From: Saltatorellus ferox
Lineage (GTDB): Bacteria > Planctomycetota > UBA1135 > GCA-002686595
NCBI GenBank assembly: GCA_007751475.1
Contig: CP036434.1
Coordinates: 6,577,524-6,641,523 of the forward strand
DNA: 64,000 nucleotides
Direction: 5' to 3'
Shown here: piece after piece, positions 8,578 to 17,120 of the stretch
Layout: every line of letters starts with the position of its first letter
How positions within the stretch are numbered: position 1 is the stretch's first letter
Notes under the pieces: generated by a model
What the model saw: the letters and a program-made list of their open reading frames with translations, nothing else
What the model was told of the DNA's origin: nothing
Database searches by the model: none
Position numbers and translations under genes: made by a program

Positions 8578-10158
8578 ATGACCGCACCTCAGATTGCCAT
8601 GCACCGCCTCCAAGAAGCCGTTCGACTCCACCGCCTCGGCAACAGCCAGCGCAGGATCGCAGAGAAGCTCGCGATGGGCCGCACGACGCTGCGCCGCTAC
8701 CTCGCTGCGCTCGACGCGGCTCACCTGCTCGACGGATGTGTCGAGGTGCTCCCGGACCTCCCCGCCCTTCGCGACGCCGTCGCCCTCGGCGTGGTCCGCA
8801 GAGAACCTGCGCAGAAGACCTCCCGAGTGGAGGCCTGGCGGAAGAAGATCGAGGCCTTGCACAAGGACGGCGCTGGCCCGACCGCGATCCACGACTTCCT
8901 TCGGGTCAACGTCGCTGACTACACCGGGTCGCTCTCCGCAGTGAAGCGATTCTGCCGCCAGCTCAAGAAGGGCGAAGGCCCCAAGGCTACTGACATCGCG
9001 ATCCCCGTCGTCACGCAGCCCGGGAACGTGGCGCAGGTCGACTTCTGCTTGGGAGGGAAGCGCTACGACCCTGTCCAGAAAGCCCTGCGGAAGACGTGGA
9101 TCTTCATCATGACGCTGGGCCACAGCCGGCGCACCTACGCCGAGTTCGTGTTCGATCAGTCCGCTGCGACGTGGCAGCGCCTGCACGTCAACGCGTTCCT
9201 CTACTTCGGAGGGGTCCCTGAGGTCGTGGTTCCCGACAACCTGAAGTCGGCAGTCATCAGACACAGCTTCGGCGCTGGCGACGACGTCGAGCTGAACCGA
9301 AGCTACATGGAGGTCGCCAGGTTCTTCGGCTTCCAGATCGACCCGACGCCTGTGCGGTCGCCCGAGAAGAAGGGCAAGCTCGAACGCGACGCCCAGTACA
9401 TCAAGAACAACTTCCTGGCAACGCTGCCGGAGGTCGACGTTGTCGAGTGTCAGAAGCTCCTCCTTCAGTGGCTCGCCGCGGTCGCTGACCGTCGGTGCCA
9501 TGGGACGACCCGACGCATGCCCATCGAGGTCTTCGACACGGAGGAGCGCGCCTGCTTGATGCCACTCCCACGGAATCGGTGGAACCCGATCGTTTGGAAG
9601 AGAGCGAAGGTGCACCGCGACACCCACCTCCAGATCGACAATGCGCTCTATTCCGTGCCCTGGAGGAACGTCGGCGACCTCCTCTGGGTTCGATGCTCCA
9701 AGAGCGAGATAGAGATCTTCGCGAACGACGCCGTTCTATGGCGGCATCGCAGGGGAATGCCGGGATCGCGCACCACCGTCGAAGAACATCTTCGGGAAGG
9801 GCGGAGGGACCTTCGTGAGCGTTCCCGTGAGACGTGGGAGAGGCGAGCCAAGGCCATCGGACCTGAGGTCGCCGCTCTCGTCGATCGCATCTTCGGAGGC
9901 GACGACGTGCTGCTCCGAATCCGACCTGTGCAACAGATCGTGAAGCTTCTCGAGGGATTCCCGCCAGAGCGCGCCGAGCGCGCGGCACGAAGGGCCATGT
10001 ACTACGACAACCTCGAGTATCGATCGATCAAGAACATCCTGACGAAGGCGCTCGACCTGCAACCGCTCGAGTACGAGGAGGCGCCTCGCAGGTGGTCGAA
10101 GGGAGCGCTCTATTCGCGCTGCCCCGACAACTCTCTCTTTCCCCAACCCCTGGAGTAA
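8578..10158 (+). CDS. istA: IS21-family transposase IstA
   Basis: 526 residues. The N-terminal helix-turn-helix ('RLGNSQRRIAEKLAMGRTTL') is followed by the rve DDE core with acidic residues in 'NVAQVDFCLGG', 'VVPDNLKSAV' and 'PEKKGKLERDAQY'. The length and the following istB, 3 bp after the stop, fit the IS21 family. IstA performs cut-and-join of the element ends. It lies within the boundaries set by the end repeats and is apparently intact. Confidence 0.93.
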   Translation: MTAPQIAMHRLQEAVRLHRLGNSQRRIAEKLAMGRTTLRRYLAALDAAHLLDGCVEVLPDLPALRDAVALGVVRREPAQKTSRVEAWRKKIEALHKDGAGPTAIHDFLRVNVADYTGSLSAVKRFCRQLKKGEGPKATDIAIPVVTQPGNVAQVDFCLGGKRYDPVQKALRKTWIFIMTLGHSRRTYAEFVFDQSAATWQRLHVNAFLYFGGVPEVVVPDNLKSAVIRHSFGAGDDVELNRSYMEVARFFGFQIDPTPVRSPEKKGKLERDAQYIKNNFLATLPEVDVVECQKLLLQWLAAVADRRCHGTTRRMPIEVFDTEERACLMPLPRNRWNPIVWKRAKVHRDTHLQIDNALYSVPWRNVGDLLWVRCSKSEIEIFANDAVLWRHRRGMPGSRTTVEEHLREGRRDLRERSRETWERRAKAIGPEVAALVDRIFGGDDVLLRIRPVQQIVKLLEGFPPERAERAARRAMYYDNLEYRSIKNILTKALDLQPLEYEEAPRRWSKGALYSRCPDNSLFPQPLE

Positions 10159-10161
10159 CCC

Positions 10162-10920
10162 ATGGCCGTCACCGACGACCTCATTCCCTATCTCAAGAAG
10201 CTGCGCCTGTCGGGCGTCCTTCAAACCCTGGACCTGCGTACGCGCGAAGCTGTGGACGACAACCTCAGCCACGGAGAGTTCCTGCTCCGCCTCTGCTCTG
10301 ACGAGATTGAGCGTCGGGAGTCGAAGCAGCTCAGCATGCGACTTCGGAAGGCGAACTTCGACGGCGCGAAGAGCTTGGAGGAGTTCGAGTGGTCGTTCAA
10401 TCCGACCGTGCCCAAGGCGAAGATTGTCGACCTCGCCACGTGCTCCTTCATCGACCGCAAGGAGAACGCTCTCCTCCTCGGACCGACGGGAGTGGGCAAG
10501 TCCCACATCGCCCAGGCCATCGGAGAACGAGCCTGCCGTGCGGGCTACTCGACCTGCTACACCTCCGCGCACGCGATGCTCTCCCAGCTTCGTGGGGCGA
10601 GAGCGGACGACTCGCTGGAGAAGCGGATGCTGCGCTTCACGTCGCCGGACCTCCTGATCATCGATGACCTCGGGCTCCGCCCGCTGGAGCGCGACGAGCC
10701 CATCGATCTCTACGAGATCATCCGAGCTCGCTACGAGCGTGGCGCGATGATCGTGACGTCGAACCGCGCGCTTGAGGAGTGGTACCCGATGTTCCTCGAC
10801 GAGCTCATGGCCTCAGCAGCGATGGACAGGCTTCTGCACCACGCGCACGTCATCGAGATGACGGGAGGTTCGTTCCGAAATCCGAAGGCCCACGGCGCTC
10901 CAGCGGCCGCGCTGACGTGA
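10162..10920 (+). CDS. istB: IS21-family helper ATPase IstB
   Basis: 252 residues, DnaC-like AAA+ protein. Walker A 'GPTGVGKSHIAQAIG', Walker B 'LLIIDDLGLRPL', and the conserved 'GAMIVTSNRALEEW' sensor region are present. It begins 3 bp after istA. IstB remodels target DNA and activates the IstA transposase. About 130 bp of element end separates it from the nested IS256 copy. Confidence 0.93.
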   Translation: MAVTDDLIPYLKKLRLSGVLQTLDLRTREAVDDNLSHGEFLLRLCSDEIERRESKQLSMRLRKANFDGAKSLEEFEWSFNPTVPKAKIVDLATCSFIDRKENALLLGPTGVGKSHIAQAIGERACRAGYSTCYTSAHAMLSQLRGARADDSLEKRMLRFTSPDLLIIDDLGLRPLERDEPIDLYEIIRARYERGAMIVTSNRALEEWYPMFLDELMASAAMDRLLHHAHVIEMTGGSFRNPKAHGAPAAALT

Positions 10921-11053
10921 TCCGCGACCTTGAGCCCTCATCCACATTTTCTCTCCTGACCACCTCGAGTTCCGACGCCGAACGCGGTGGCAGGGACATC
11001 ACAGCTCCGCAGTTCCTGCCGCCGCGTTTGGCTTCGGCGACGAAACGTAGTGG

Positions 11054-11080
11054 GTTCGCTTAGGCGAGCTCGACTGGGAC
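11054..11080. repeat. IS21 right-end internal repeat
   Basis: Reads 'cgcttaggcgagctcgactg' and then gggaccg, the inverse of the left-end 'cgcctaagcg ... tccca' units. The outermost right-end repeat (gggaccgctttgccg, 12481-12495) has been pushed away by the IS256 insertion between them. Confidence 0.65.
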
Positions 11081-11093
11081 CGATAGAGCAACT

Positions 11094-12466
11094 CTTCTTC
11101 TGTAATTTCGTCCGCGAGGAAGATCAGGCTTGCTCCATGGTGAGGTATTGACGGCCGGCCTCCCAATCTTCGGAGACCTCCATGGCCAGGGCAGTGACGA
11201 GCCGCAACAGCGCGGCTTCGTTCGGGAAGAGGCCAGCGACTCGCGTTCGCCTCTTGATCTCTTTGTTGAGCCTCTCGACCGCGTTCGACGTCCGGAGGCG
11301 TCGACGATGGCTGGCGGGAGATTGGAGGACAGCGAGTCCCTCGTGGATGTTTTCTTCGATCCACGCGGCGACCCTGGGCTCCGAGTCCTGGTACTTGACA
11401 ACGACCGTCTTGATGATCTGCTCGGCGTCGGCCATCGTCGGCGCGTTGAAGATGGAGCGGAGGTCCTCCGCCACGTCCTTCTTCATGACGATCTTGGAGA
11501 CGTAGGACTGCGCGTTGCGCTGCATGTGGCACTGGCATCGTTGCCAGGCAACGCCAGGGAAGACGGATGCGAGAGCGGCCTTGATGCCGGGGTGGTCGTC
11601 ACTGGTGAAGAGGCGCACACCATGCAGTCCACGGAGGACGAGCGACTGCAGGAACTCCCGCCAGTGGACCTCAGCTTCGGAGGTGGCAACGCTGACGCCG
11701 ACGATCGATCGCTTCCCGTCCTCTCGTACCGCCATGGCGACGAGAACAGCCGCCGTGACCACGGAGCCGCCGATCCTCACCTTCTCGTAGCGTGCATCGA
11801 GCACGAGGTAGGGACAGGCGCCGATGGGGCGACTCCTCCACGAGGAGATCTCTTCGTCGAGGAGCTGAGTCGCGCGTGAGACTTGAGAAGATGTGATCTT
11901 GAGCCCGCAGAGCTCCTCAGTGACCCTCTGAACGCGGCGTGTCGAGACGCCGTTGATGTACATTTCTGCGATCGCGAGCTTGAGAGCCCTCTCGCCACGT
12001 TCTCCTCGCTCGAGGGCGTTCGGATAGAAGCGCTCTCCGCCCTCGGCGGCTTCCCGAACCTGCGGGATGCGCAGCTCGAGCTCGCCGACACGAGACGCGA
12101 CGCGCTTGGGCTTGAACCCGTTCGCGTACCCGCGCCTGGACTCTGCGCGTTCGTACGGCGCGGCGTTCAGGTAGTCGGAACGTTCGATCAGCATGGCTTC
12201 GTTGAGCAGGATCTGGATCGCCTCAGCGAGACGGTCGAAACCGTGCTCAGTCAGAAGTTCCAGGACGAGGGAGATCTTGTTAGCGTCGGCTTCGTGGTGA
12301 GGCATCGTTGGTCGAGTGGGGTTGTGGTTAACACCACGAAAGCCAACGATGGCCTCCCACGCAACCGGCACGTGACGAATCGGCCCCTCAGGGGTGAGGG
12401 CCGATCCCTCACGCGCCTTGCAGGTTCAGATGGTCAGTCGAGCCGAAGCCGAAATTACAGAACAAG
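11094..12466 (-). mobile_element. IS256-family element nested in the IS21 right end
   Basis: Inverted termini: 'cttcttctgtaatttcg' at 11094-11110 and the reverse complement of 12450-12466 ('cttgttctgtaatttcg'), 16 of 17 matching. The single transposase gene fills the interior. The adjoining 8-bp flanks (gagcaact and tgatacac) do not match, so either the exact ends differ from my estimate or the duplication has decayed. Confidence 0.75.
11124..12305 (-). CDS. IS256-family (mutator-type) transposase
   Basis: 393 residues from ATG 12305 ('MPHHEADANKISLVLELL'); the frame is open 22 codons further but that part lies outside usual homology. Contains 'GFKPKRVASRVGELELRIPQ', 'ALKLAIAEMYINGVSTRRV', and the DDE residues in 'LVLDARYEKVR', 'FTSDDHPGIKAAL' and 'NAVERLNKEIKRR'. 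A zinc-type 'WQRCQCHMQRN' also fits the family. It appears intact. Confidence 0.93.
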   Translation of the reverse strand: MPHHEADANKISLVLELLTEHGFDRLAEAIQILLNEAMLIERSDYLNAAPYERAESRRGYANGFKPKRVASRVGELELRIPQVREAAEGGERFYPNALERGERGERALKLAIAEMYINGVSTRRVQRVTEELCGLKITSSQVSRATQLLDEEISSWRSRPIGACPYLVLDARYEKVRIGGSVVTAAVLVAMAVREDGKRSIVGVSVATSEAEVHWREFLQSLVLRGLHGVRLFTSDDHPGIKAALASVFPGVAWQRCQCHMQRNAQSYVSKIVMKKDVAEDLRSIFNAPTMADAEQIIKTVVVKYQDSEPRVAAWIEENIHEGLAVLQSPASHRRRLRTSNAVERLNKEIKRRTRVAGLFPNEAALLRLVTALAMEVSEDWEAGRQYLTMEQA

Positions 12467-12512
12467 TGATACACCCCCCTGGGACCGCTTTGCCGAGCCA
12501 GGGGTGGGTTTC

Positions 12513-12710
12513 CTTGCCCGGTCCTTGACACGGGAGCGGTCGCTGATGGACAGCGTTGTGGAGATCCTCGAGCGGGAGGAGAGGCCGATGACGCGGACCG
12601 CGCTTCAGGCGGCGCTGCAAGTCAACAATGCACGGTTGGGGACAGCATTGGAGCGACTTTCGAGCGACGGCCGCATCGAACGTGCAGGTGAGGGGTGGGC
12701 CTTGATCTGA
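12513..12710 (+). pseudogene. AAA_25/RepA-like ATPase, 3' part after IS21
   Basis: After the IS21 right end the frame reads 'LARSLTRERSLMDSVVEILE', then a winged-helix-like segment with 'MTRTALQAALQVNNARLG', 'ALERLSSDGRIERAGEG' and a stop at 12710. This is the C-terminal DNA-binding domain expected for the ATPase that begins at 7570. Joining 8372 to 12513 restores a protein of roughly 330 residues. The junction may have lost or gained a few codons. Confidence 0.7.
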
Positions 12711-13006
12711 CAGCGATCAAGAGCCACGTTCCGCGTTCCGTTCCGAGTTTCCCTAGGGGCGCACTGGAACGGAACGGTCAACCGGGCGCCTCTGGACCAC
12801 GTCGAATACTCCCAGCGAGGGGTCACACTCGATGCCAGAATTCATGCAACGAGCCGCGTCTCTGGGCATGCAACGCAACAGTAGGCGCACCGTACGCCAG
12901 CGTGCCGCTCCTCTCTCGCGCATTTCATGACCGGTCACCCGGGTCGAAGCCCACATTGACGACGAGAGAGGCGCGGGCGCATGAGCTCGGGACGCCCAGC
13001 CTTGAC
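12711..13006. other. Non-coding stretch after the transposition operon
   Basis: No convincing gene. It contains a run of 'cgttccg' repeats at about 12728-12745 and its inverse 'cggaacgg' at about 12771, which could be degenerate binding sites at a transposon end. Confidence 0.3.
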
Positions 13007-13081
13007 AGGATCTGCCACTCCGGATCACATGGCGGCAGAGATCAAACTTTCCGGAACGCCCCCTGTCAGACTTTCCGGAAC
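13007..13081. repeat. 51-bp repeat, left copy, plus extra 'actttccggaac' unit
   Basis: Positions 13007-13057 match the reverse complement of 18217-18267 at 46 of 51 positions. The inner end 'actttccggaac' is repeated at 13070-13081. The pair points inward and brackets the 13.1-18.2 kb island. It looks like transposon end sequence. Confidence 0.7.
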
Positions 13082-13113
13082 CCACAGCCCCCAGAGAACC
13101 AATTCAACACAAT

Positions 13114-14748
13114 ATGAAGGAACATCTTCCACTGCGAGGCATTCGGGTCCATTTGGCGGGCTCCGTCCCAGAATCGGCAACGACAGAAGAAGCCGCGGGC
13201 ATCGTGTCATTTGTTCAAAAATTTGCCGGCGCTCTCCTTCGCGAGGGAGGAACGCTAATTCACGGCAGCCATCCAACCTTGGTAGCCCCGTTGAGGGCGG
13301 CCGCGCAACCGTTCGTTCAAGCCGATGGTGCACGCGATGCACTCGTACTGGTCCGGACACACCAATTCGCGACGACGAATGAGCATCTGGAAGAAATAGC
13401 CGAGCAGCGCGAGTACTCCGCAGTACAGATCATTCCCTCGGCACTGGGAAATCAAGCTGCCAGTCTTGTCCCGATGCGGCAGTGGATGGCTGAGCGCTCC
13501 GATGTTGTAGTTGCACTCGGCGGCAAGTGGTATGACGTCAATAAGGCTCGCGCTGGCGTCCCCGATGAGTTGGAAGAGTCCTTACGGCGTGGCAAGCCTG
13601 GTTTTGCTATAGCCGGATTCGGAGGCGCGATTCGTGGATTATTCAGAGACGATAATACACTTACTTCACGGCTTCGCAATGGGTTATGCGAAGCCACGAA
13701 CCGCGCCATGGCTGAATGTACGAATGTGGATCAGTTAGTCCACACCGTAATCTCCCAGATCCAACTACTACCCTTGAGTCGGGAGACCGTTTCTGGTAGC
13801 GGCCGACTCTTCCGCATTCTCGCGCTTGATGGCGGCGGTCTTCGAGGGGCATTTACCGCTGCCGTTTTGGCGAAGTGGGACGCCATGCTTGACGGTGGCG
13901 GGGGAAAGGACTTCGTGAAGCACTTCGACATGGTTGCAGGCACATCGACTGGTGCAATCCTCGCTATTGGGCTTAGTCTTGGACTCGCCCCAAAGGAGAT
14001 GCTTGACTTTTATCGCACCCACGGCCCTGTAATCTTCCCGAAAGATCGCAGACTTCGTCATTGGCTTAAGTCAAAGCATGATTCTCGGAAGCTACGGGAG
14101 GCACTTCGGAGCGTCTTTGGTGACCGAATACTCTCGAAAGACTCATGTTGCCGCCTCGTAATTCCCACTGTGCGAGCAACCCACGGTGAGACTGAGGTGA
14201 TCGTGACCCCACACGGCCTAGACCGTACAGCGTTTCGCGATATTTCTGCGGTGGATGCTGCAGTAGCATCGTCAGCGGCTCCAACCTATTTTGATGAAGC
14301 CATCATTGACGACGATATCGCCATTCAAACCTACCTTGATGGTGGTATTTGGGCAAACAATCCTGTATTGCCATCCATTGCAGAGGCCATCCGCTATCTT
14401 GGAGTCCCTCTGGAACATATCGATGTATTGAGTGTTGGTACGATGGGAAACGAGGCAGACTTCACGGCGTTCCTTCGAAAGGGTAAGGCTGGTTGGGCAC
14501 CTACAATTGCCGACCTCTTCTTCGCCGCACAGGAACACGCCGCAGCGACAACGGCGGATGCCCTGCTCAGCCAGGCACGCCATCTGCGCATCAATCAGCA
14601 AACACCCACGGAAATCAAACTTGATGACGCGGAAGCGTTAGAAGATCTGGCACAGCGAGGAGCAAATGTTGGCAAAGACTCTTTCATTCCTGTAAGGTCT
14701 CGCTTTTTAGACGGCTTCTACGCCGCTGATTGGAGGATGCAGCCTTGA
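13114..14748 (+). CDS. SLOG-like domain fused to patatin-like phospholipase
   Basis: 544 residues. The N-terminal ~215 residues look like a SLOG/LOG Rossmann domain: 'RVHLAGSVPE' at 11-20, 'GGTLIHGSHPTL' at 46-57, 'SDVVVALGGKWYD' at 129-141, 'GKPGFAIAGFGGA' at 160-172. SLOG domains bind or process nucleotides and act as sensors in several immunity systems. The patatin domain is complete: oxyanion loop 'DGGGLRG' (239-245), nucleophile elbow 'GTSTG' with Ser278, catalytic Asp409 in 'YLDGG'. Patatin effectors such as CapV degrade membrane lipids when activated by a nucleotide signal. It is transcribed toward the TIR operon, is AT-richer than its surroundings, and has no obvious strong ribosome binding site. 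An abortive-infection role is inference. Confidence 0.85.
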   Translation: MKEHLPLRGIRVHLAGSVPESATTEEAAGIVSFVQKFAGALLREGGTLIHGSHPTLVAPLRAAAQPFVQADGARDALVLVRTHQFATTNEHLEEIAEQREYSAVQIIPSALGNQAASLVPMRQWMAERSDVVVALGGKWYDVNKARAGVPDELEESLRRGKPGFAIAGFGGAIRGLFRDDNTLTSRLRNGLCEATNRAMAECTNVDQLVHTVISQIQLLPLSRETVSGSGRLFRILALDGGGLRGAFTAAVLAKWDAMLDGGGGKDFVKHFDMVAGTSTGAILAIGLSLGLAPKEMLDFYRTHGPVIFPKDRRLRHWLKSKHDSRKLREALRSVFGDRILSKDSCCRLVIPTVRATHGETEVIVTPHGLDRTAFRDISAVDAAVASSAAPTYFDEAIIDDDIAIQTYLDGGIWANNPVLPSIAEAIRYLGVPLEHIDVLSVGTMGNEADFTAFLRKGKAGWAPTIADLFFAAQEHAAATTADALLSQARHLRINQQTPTEIKLDDAEALEDLAQRGANVGKDSFIPVRSRFLDGFYAADWRMQP

Positions 14749-15108
14749 TTGAGTATCGACGGGCCTGTTCGCGAAGTTCTCCGCTTCGGGCGGTTGTTGC
14801 ACTGCACATTGGTCCGTCCCGATCGCATTTCATTAGCCATAAGTGACCGGCGTTAGGCGGTTGAAGGTCCAAGGCCCCGCTGGCGCGTTCAAGTCCCCAT
14901 GCGCTCAGCGTCAAGCTGAAACGAAGCGTGGCTCACCGACTTGAGGGCACGGGAAGCCGCGATTGGCATTAGTCCTCATGCCGTGTAACGCAACACACGT
15001 AGTTTGCCACCTATGTACAAGGTCGAGCGCTCACCGCCCAATTTGTGGTGACAACTACTTTGAGACACATCGCGCCGCCGTCCACTTGACATTTCAATTC
15101 AGTAGGTT
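14749..15108. other. Gap between convergent island genes
   Basis: About 360 bp between the patatin stop and the phosphoribosyltransferase stop. No coding sequence recognised. A GTTAGGC heptamer at 14852 was examined as an integron attC end but no partner core site was found. Confidence 0.4.
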
Positions 15109-15684
15109 TCACCATGAAATTCTATGCCCAGACGTGTCGAGCATCGCGTAATCGCCCGCGTCGTAGTCGATTCCGATCAAGCGATGATCGACACCTCGCT
15201 CATAGTCTGTCCACCCAGCATGAACCTCTTCACTCATTCCAGATGCACTGATCTCATCGCACGCATCCTGAGTCCCAAAAAGAAATGCCACCCTAATGGC
15301 AGATCGCTCCGAATTGTCACGCATGGCAGAAAGGCAGCCCAAGATCGTCTTGCCGGTATTGGCAATTGTATCTATTAGAAGATAGCAAGAACTGTCGGGA
15401 ATGTCACCGTAAGAGGTGATGATATTCGTGCCGATCTTGTGGGGTGCGACAAGCCCAATTGGCCTCGCATACACTATTGATGCCGCTCGAAAACCAAGTA
15501 AACCGCCGCGAAGCGCAAGGACCGGCACCTCTCCTACGTCTGCAGTTGAGAGCGTGTGTCGAAGTAGAACCAGAAAAGCCTCATGAATAAGCTCTCGAGT
15601 TCGACGGATGTCCCCAAGGGAGCGGTCGAGATCATGGCGAATGCTATTCAAGCAGCCGTCAGCATGTTGAATCACCCGAGTCAC
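15109..15684 (-). CDS. Uracil phosphoribosyltransferase-like protein
   Basis: 191 residues. The PRPP loop is 'LLIDTIANTGKTI' (103-114), in place of the 'DPMLATGGS' type of UPRTases. 'PVLALRGGLLGF' (54-65) matches 'VLRAGLGM', and the C-terminal 'GIDYDAGDYAMLDT' (171-184) aligns with the 'GLGDAGDRxFGT' loop that binds uracil. Type I PRTases join a base to PRPP, giving a nucleoside monophosphate. The base specificity here is unknown because the loop residues differ from housekeeping Upp. Its start overlaps the PfkB-TIR stop by 4 bp, so it is the last gene of a three-gene operon. Confidence 0.85.
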   Translation of the reverse strand: MTRVIQHADGCLNSIRHDLDRSLGDIRRTRELIHEAFLVLLRHTLSTADVGEVPVLALRGGLLGFRAASIVYARPIGLVAPHKIGTNIITSYGDIPDSSCYLLIDTIANTGKTILGCLSAMRDNSERSAIRVAFLFGTQDACDEISASGMSEEVHAGWTDYERGVDHRLIGIDYDAGDYAMLDTSGHRISW

Positions 15685-17120
15685 TTTTTTGCCCTCCCCT
15701 GAAGTTTATTGGCGACCTCGGCCATTCCCTTACTAAGTCCGCCAGATTTGAGTTCGTGGAAATGAAAATTGTCGCGAACCCACACCCAGACTGGCGAGCC
15801 GCTGAAGAACTCGTCGCGATAACGTTTCATACCAATGGGGAGAATTTCCTTTTTCTCCGCCATCGCGATCTCCAACTCTGCGGCCACATAAGCGCTCTTA
15901 CGAGATTCCTCGTCGATAATCAATAGAACCGCATCCGCAGATTGAATCATTTTCTTAATCTGCGTATAAATTTGGCCAATCTGCATATTTCTGACATCCG
16001 TGTAGCATTGCACGCCCAAATCTTCAAGACTTTTCGAAGCATCGTGCATTACCTCGCTCGATTCGCGCGCATAACTTATAAAAACGGACCTGTGATTGGG
16101 TTCAACCCTCACCACAAGAGACTCTAAATCTGCGTAGCTTTCACGGCCCATTGATGGCCCTTCATTTCCGAGGCAAAAATGGCCCGCGGCATTTCCGATG
16201 CGGCACGCATCCTCCAATGACTGGCCTTTCGCGAGTGCAGAAATAAAGCCAGCGCACCATGCATCGCCAGCTCCAGTACTGTCAACTACCTTACGGACGG
16301 GAAAGGAGTCAGCAATCCACTCGCCGCCAGATTCACCGCGACAAAATACCCCTGCCGAATTTCGCTTTATTATAACATTGCGGCAACCATAAAGCAACTG
16401 AAGGCGAAGTGCCTGTTCAGAAAAGTCTAAGGCCGGCTTCCCGGTTAGCATTTGAGCCTCAACGTCACTGGGAAGGAAATAGTCAACCTGTTCCAAGAAG
16501 TACTTGATTGACTCTCGCAGCGATCTGGTTTCAAGAGCTTTTACCGGAACCGTGTCTGCGGTTATGACTGCATCTGAGCAGCGATCACGGATCTTCTGAA
16601 CAATCATTCCGATACGAGAGTTCGTAAGTGCATCAAAGTGACCCACCCCACTGAAGTGATGAAAACGCACCCTTTCTTCGATTCCGTCAAGCGCGCCATC
16701 GAGTTCAGTTATTGATGGCGTGCTCTTGCCCGAGTAGTCACGTTCGGGGTAGGGATTTGAATGAAGGAATGCCCGGTCTGCGGGCTCACGATCTTGCACC
16801 ATGACAACCACCGATGGAGTTACCATCTGAGGATCAGTGATCAGACCCAACTCTATGCATCTATTGGTGACACCAGCTTCGATGAGATTCTGTCGAATGT
16901 ACTCCGCGTCGGCATCGCCGCCGAGTTTCAAGACTGGCACTGGAGTTGTCACACCAATGGTGGCGAGTGCGATTGTGCAGTTCAGGCCATTTCCTCCCGC
17001 GTACCTCTTTAGCGACCGAATCGCATGGGATCTGCCCCATTTTGGCAACTGAGTGACGCCGGAGGCAACGTAATCAACGCAGGCCTCACCGTAGCACATG
17101 ACAAGCGGAGAAGCGCTCAT
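15681..17120 (-). CDS. PfkB-family sugar/nucleoside kinase fused to TIR domain
   Basis: 479 residues. Residues 1-335 are a ribokinase/PfkB fold: 'RYAGGNGLNCTIALATIG' (39-56) and the signature 'VVDSTGAGDAWCAGFI' (278-293), with Asp286 the likely catalytic base. Residues 344-440 are a TIR domain: 'SVFISYARESSE' (345-356), 'QCYTDVRNMQIGQ' (371-383), 'SADAVLLIIDEESRKS' (394-409) and 'YVAAELEIA', where Glu415 is a candidate NADase residue. Bacterial TIR domains commonly cleave NAD+ or make cyclic ADP-ribose signals in antiphage systems. Linking one to a kinase suggests control by nucleoside or ATP binding. It overlaps both neighbours by 4 bp. Substrate and trigger are not known. Confidence 0.88.
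   Translation of the reverse strand: MSASPLVMCYGEACVDYVASGVTQLPKWGRSHAIRSLKRYAGGNGLNCTIALATIGVTTPVPVLKLGGDADAEYIRQNLIEAGVTNRCIELGLITDPQMVTPSVVVMVQDREPADRAFLHSNPYPERDYSGKSTPSITELDGALDGIEERVRFHHFSGVGHFDALTNSRIGMIVQKIRDRCSDAVITADTVPVKALETRSLRESIKYFLEQVDYFLPSDVEAQMLTGKPALDFSEQALRLQLLYGCRNVIIKRNSAGVFCRGESGGEWIADSFPVRKVVDSTGAGDAWCAGFISALAKGQSLEDACRIGNAAGHFCLGNEGPSMGRESYADLESLVVRVEPNHRSVFISYARESSEVMHDASKSLEDLGVQCYTDVRNMQIGQIYTQIKKMIQSADAVLLIIDEESRKSAYVAAELEIAMAEKKEILPIGMKRYRDEFFSGSPVWVWVRDNFHFHELKSGGLSKGMAEVANKLQGRAKK

Larger units (their letters stand above)
8373..12512 (+). mobile_element. IS21-family element, carrying an IS256-family insertion
   Basis: Outer ends are an imperfect inverted repeat: 'gaaacccactcgcagttcgg' from 8373 on the + strand pairs with the reverse complement of the segment ending at 12512 ('gaaacccacccctggctcgg'). 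Both continue into a 'c(t/a)aagcggtccca' core. Further internal copies of the core occur near both ends, typical of IS21 multi-site termini. The istA/istB pair lies inside. The two halves of an ATPase gene lie outside, so this is the insertion that broke it. No clear target duplication was identified. Confidence 0.75.

Noticed and set aside
13002..13030. TTGACA as a -35 promoter box before the SLOG-patatin gene
   Set aside because: No TATAAT-like box at 16-18 bp spacing; the match lies within the 51-bp repeat region.
14845..14870. GTTAGGC heptamer resembling an integron attC end
   Set aside because: No matching RYYYAAC partner core or imperfect stem was found at a suitable distance, and no integrase gene is present.
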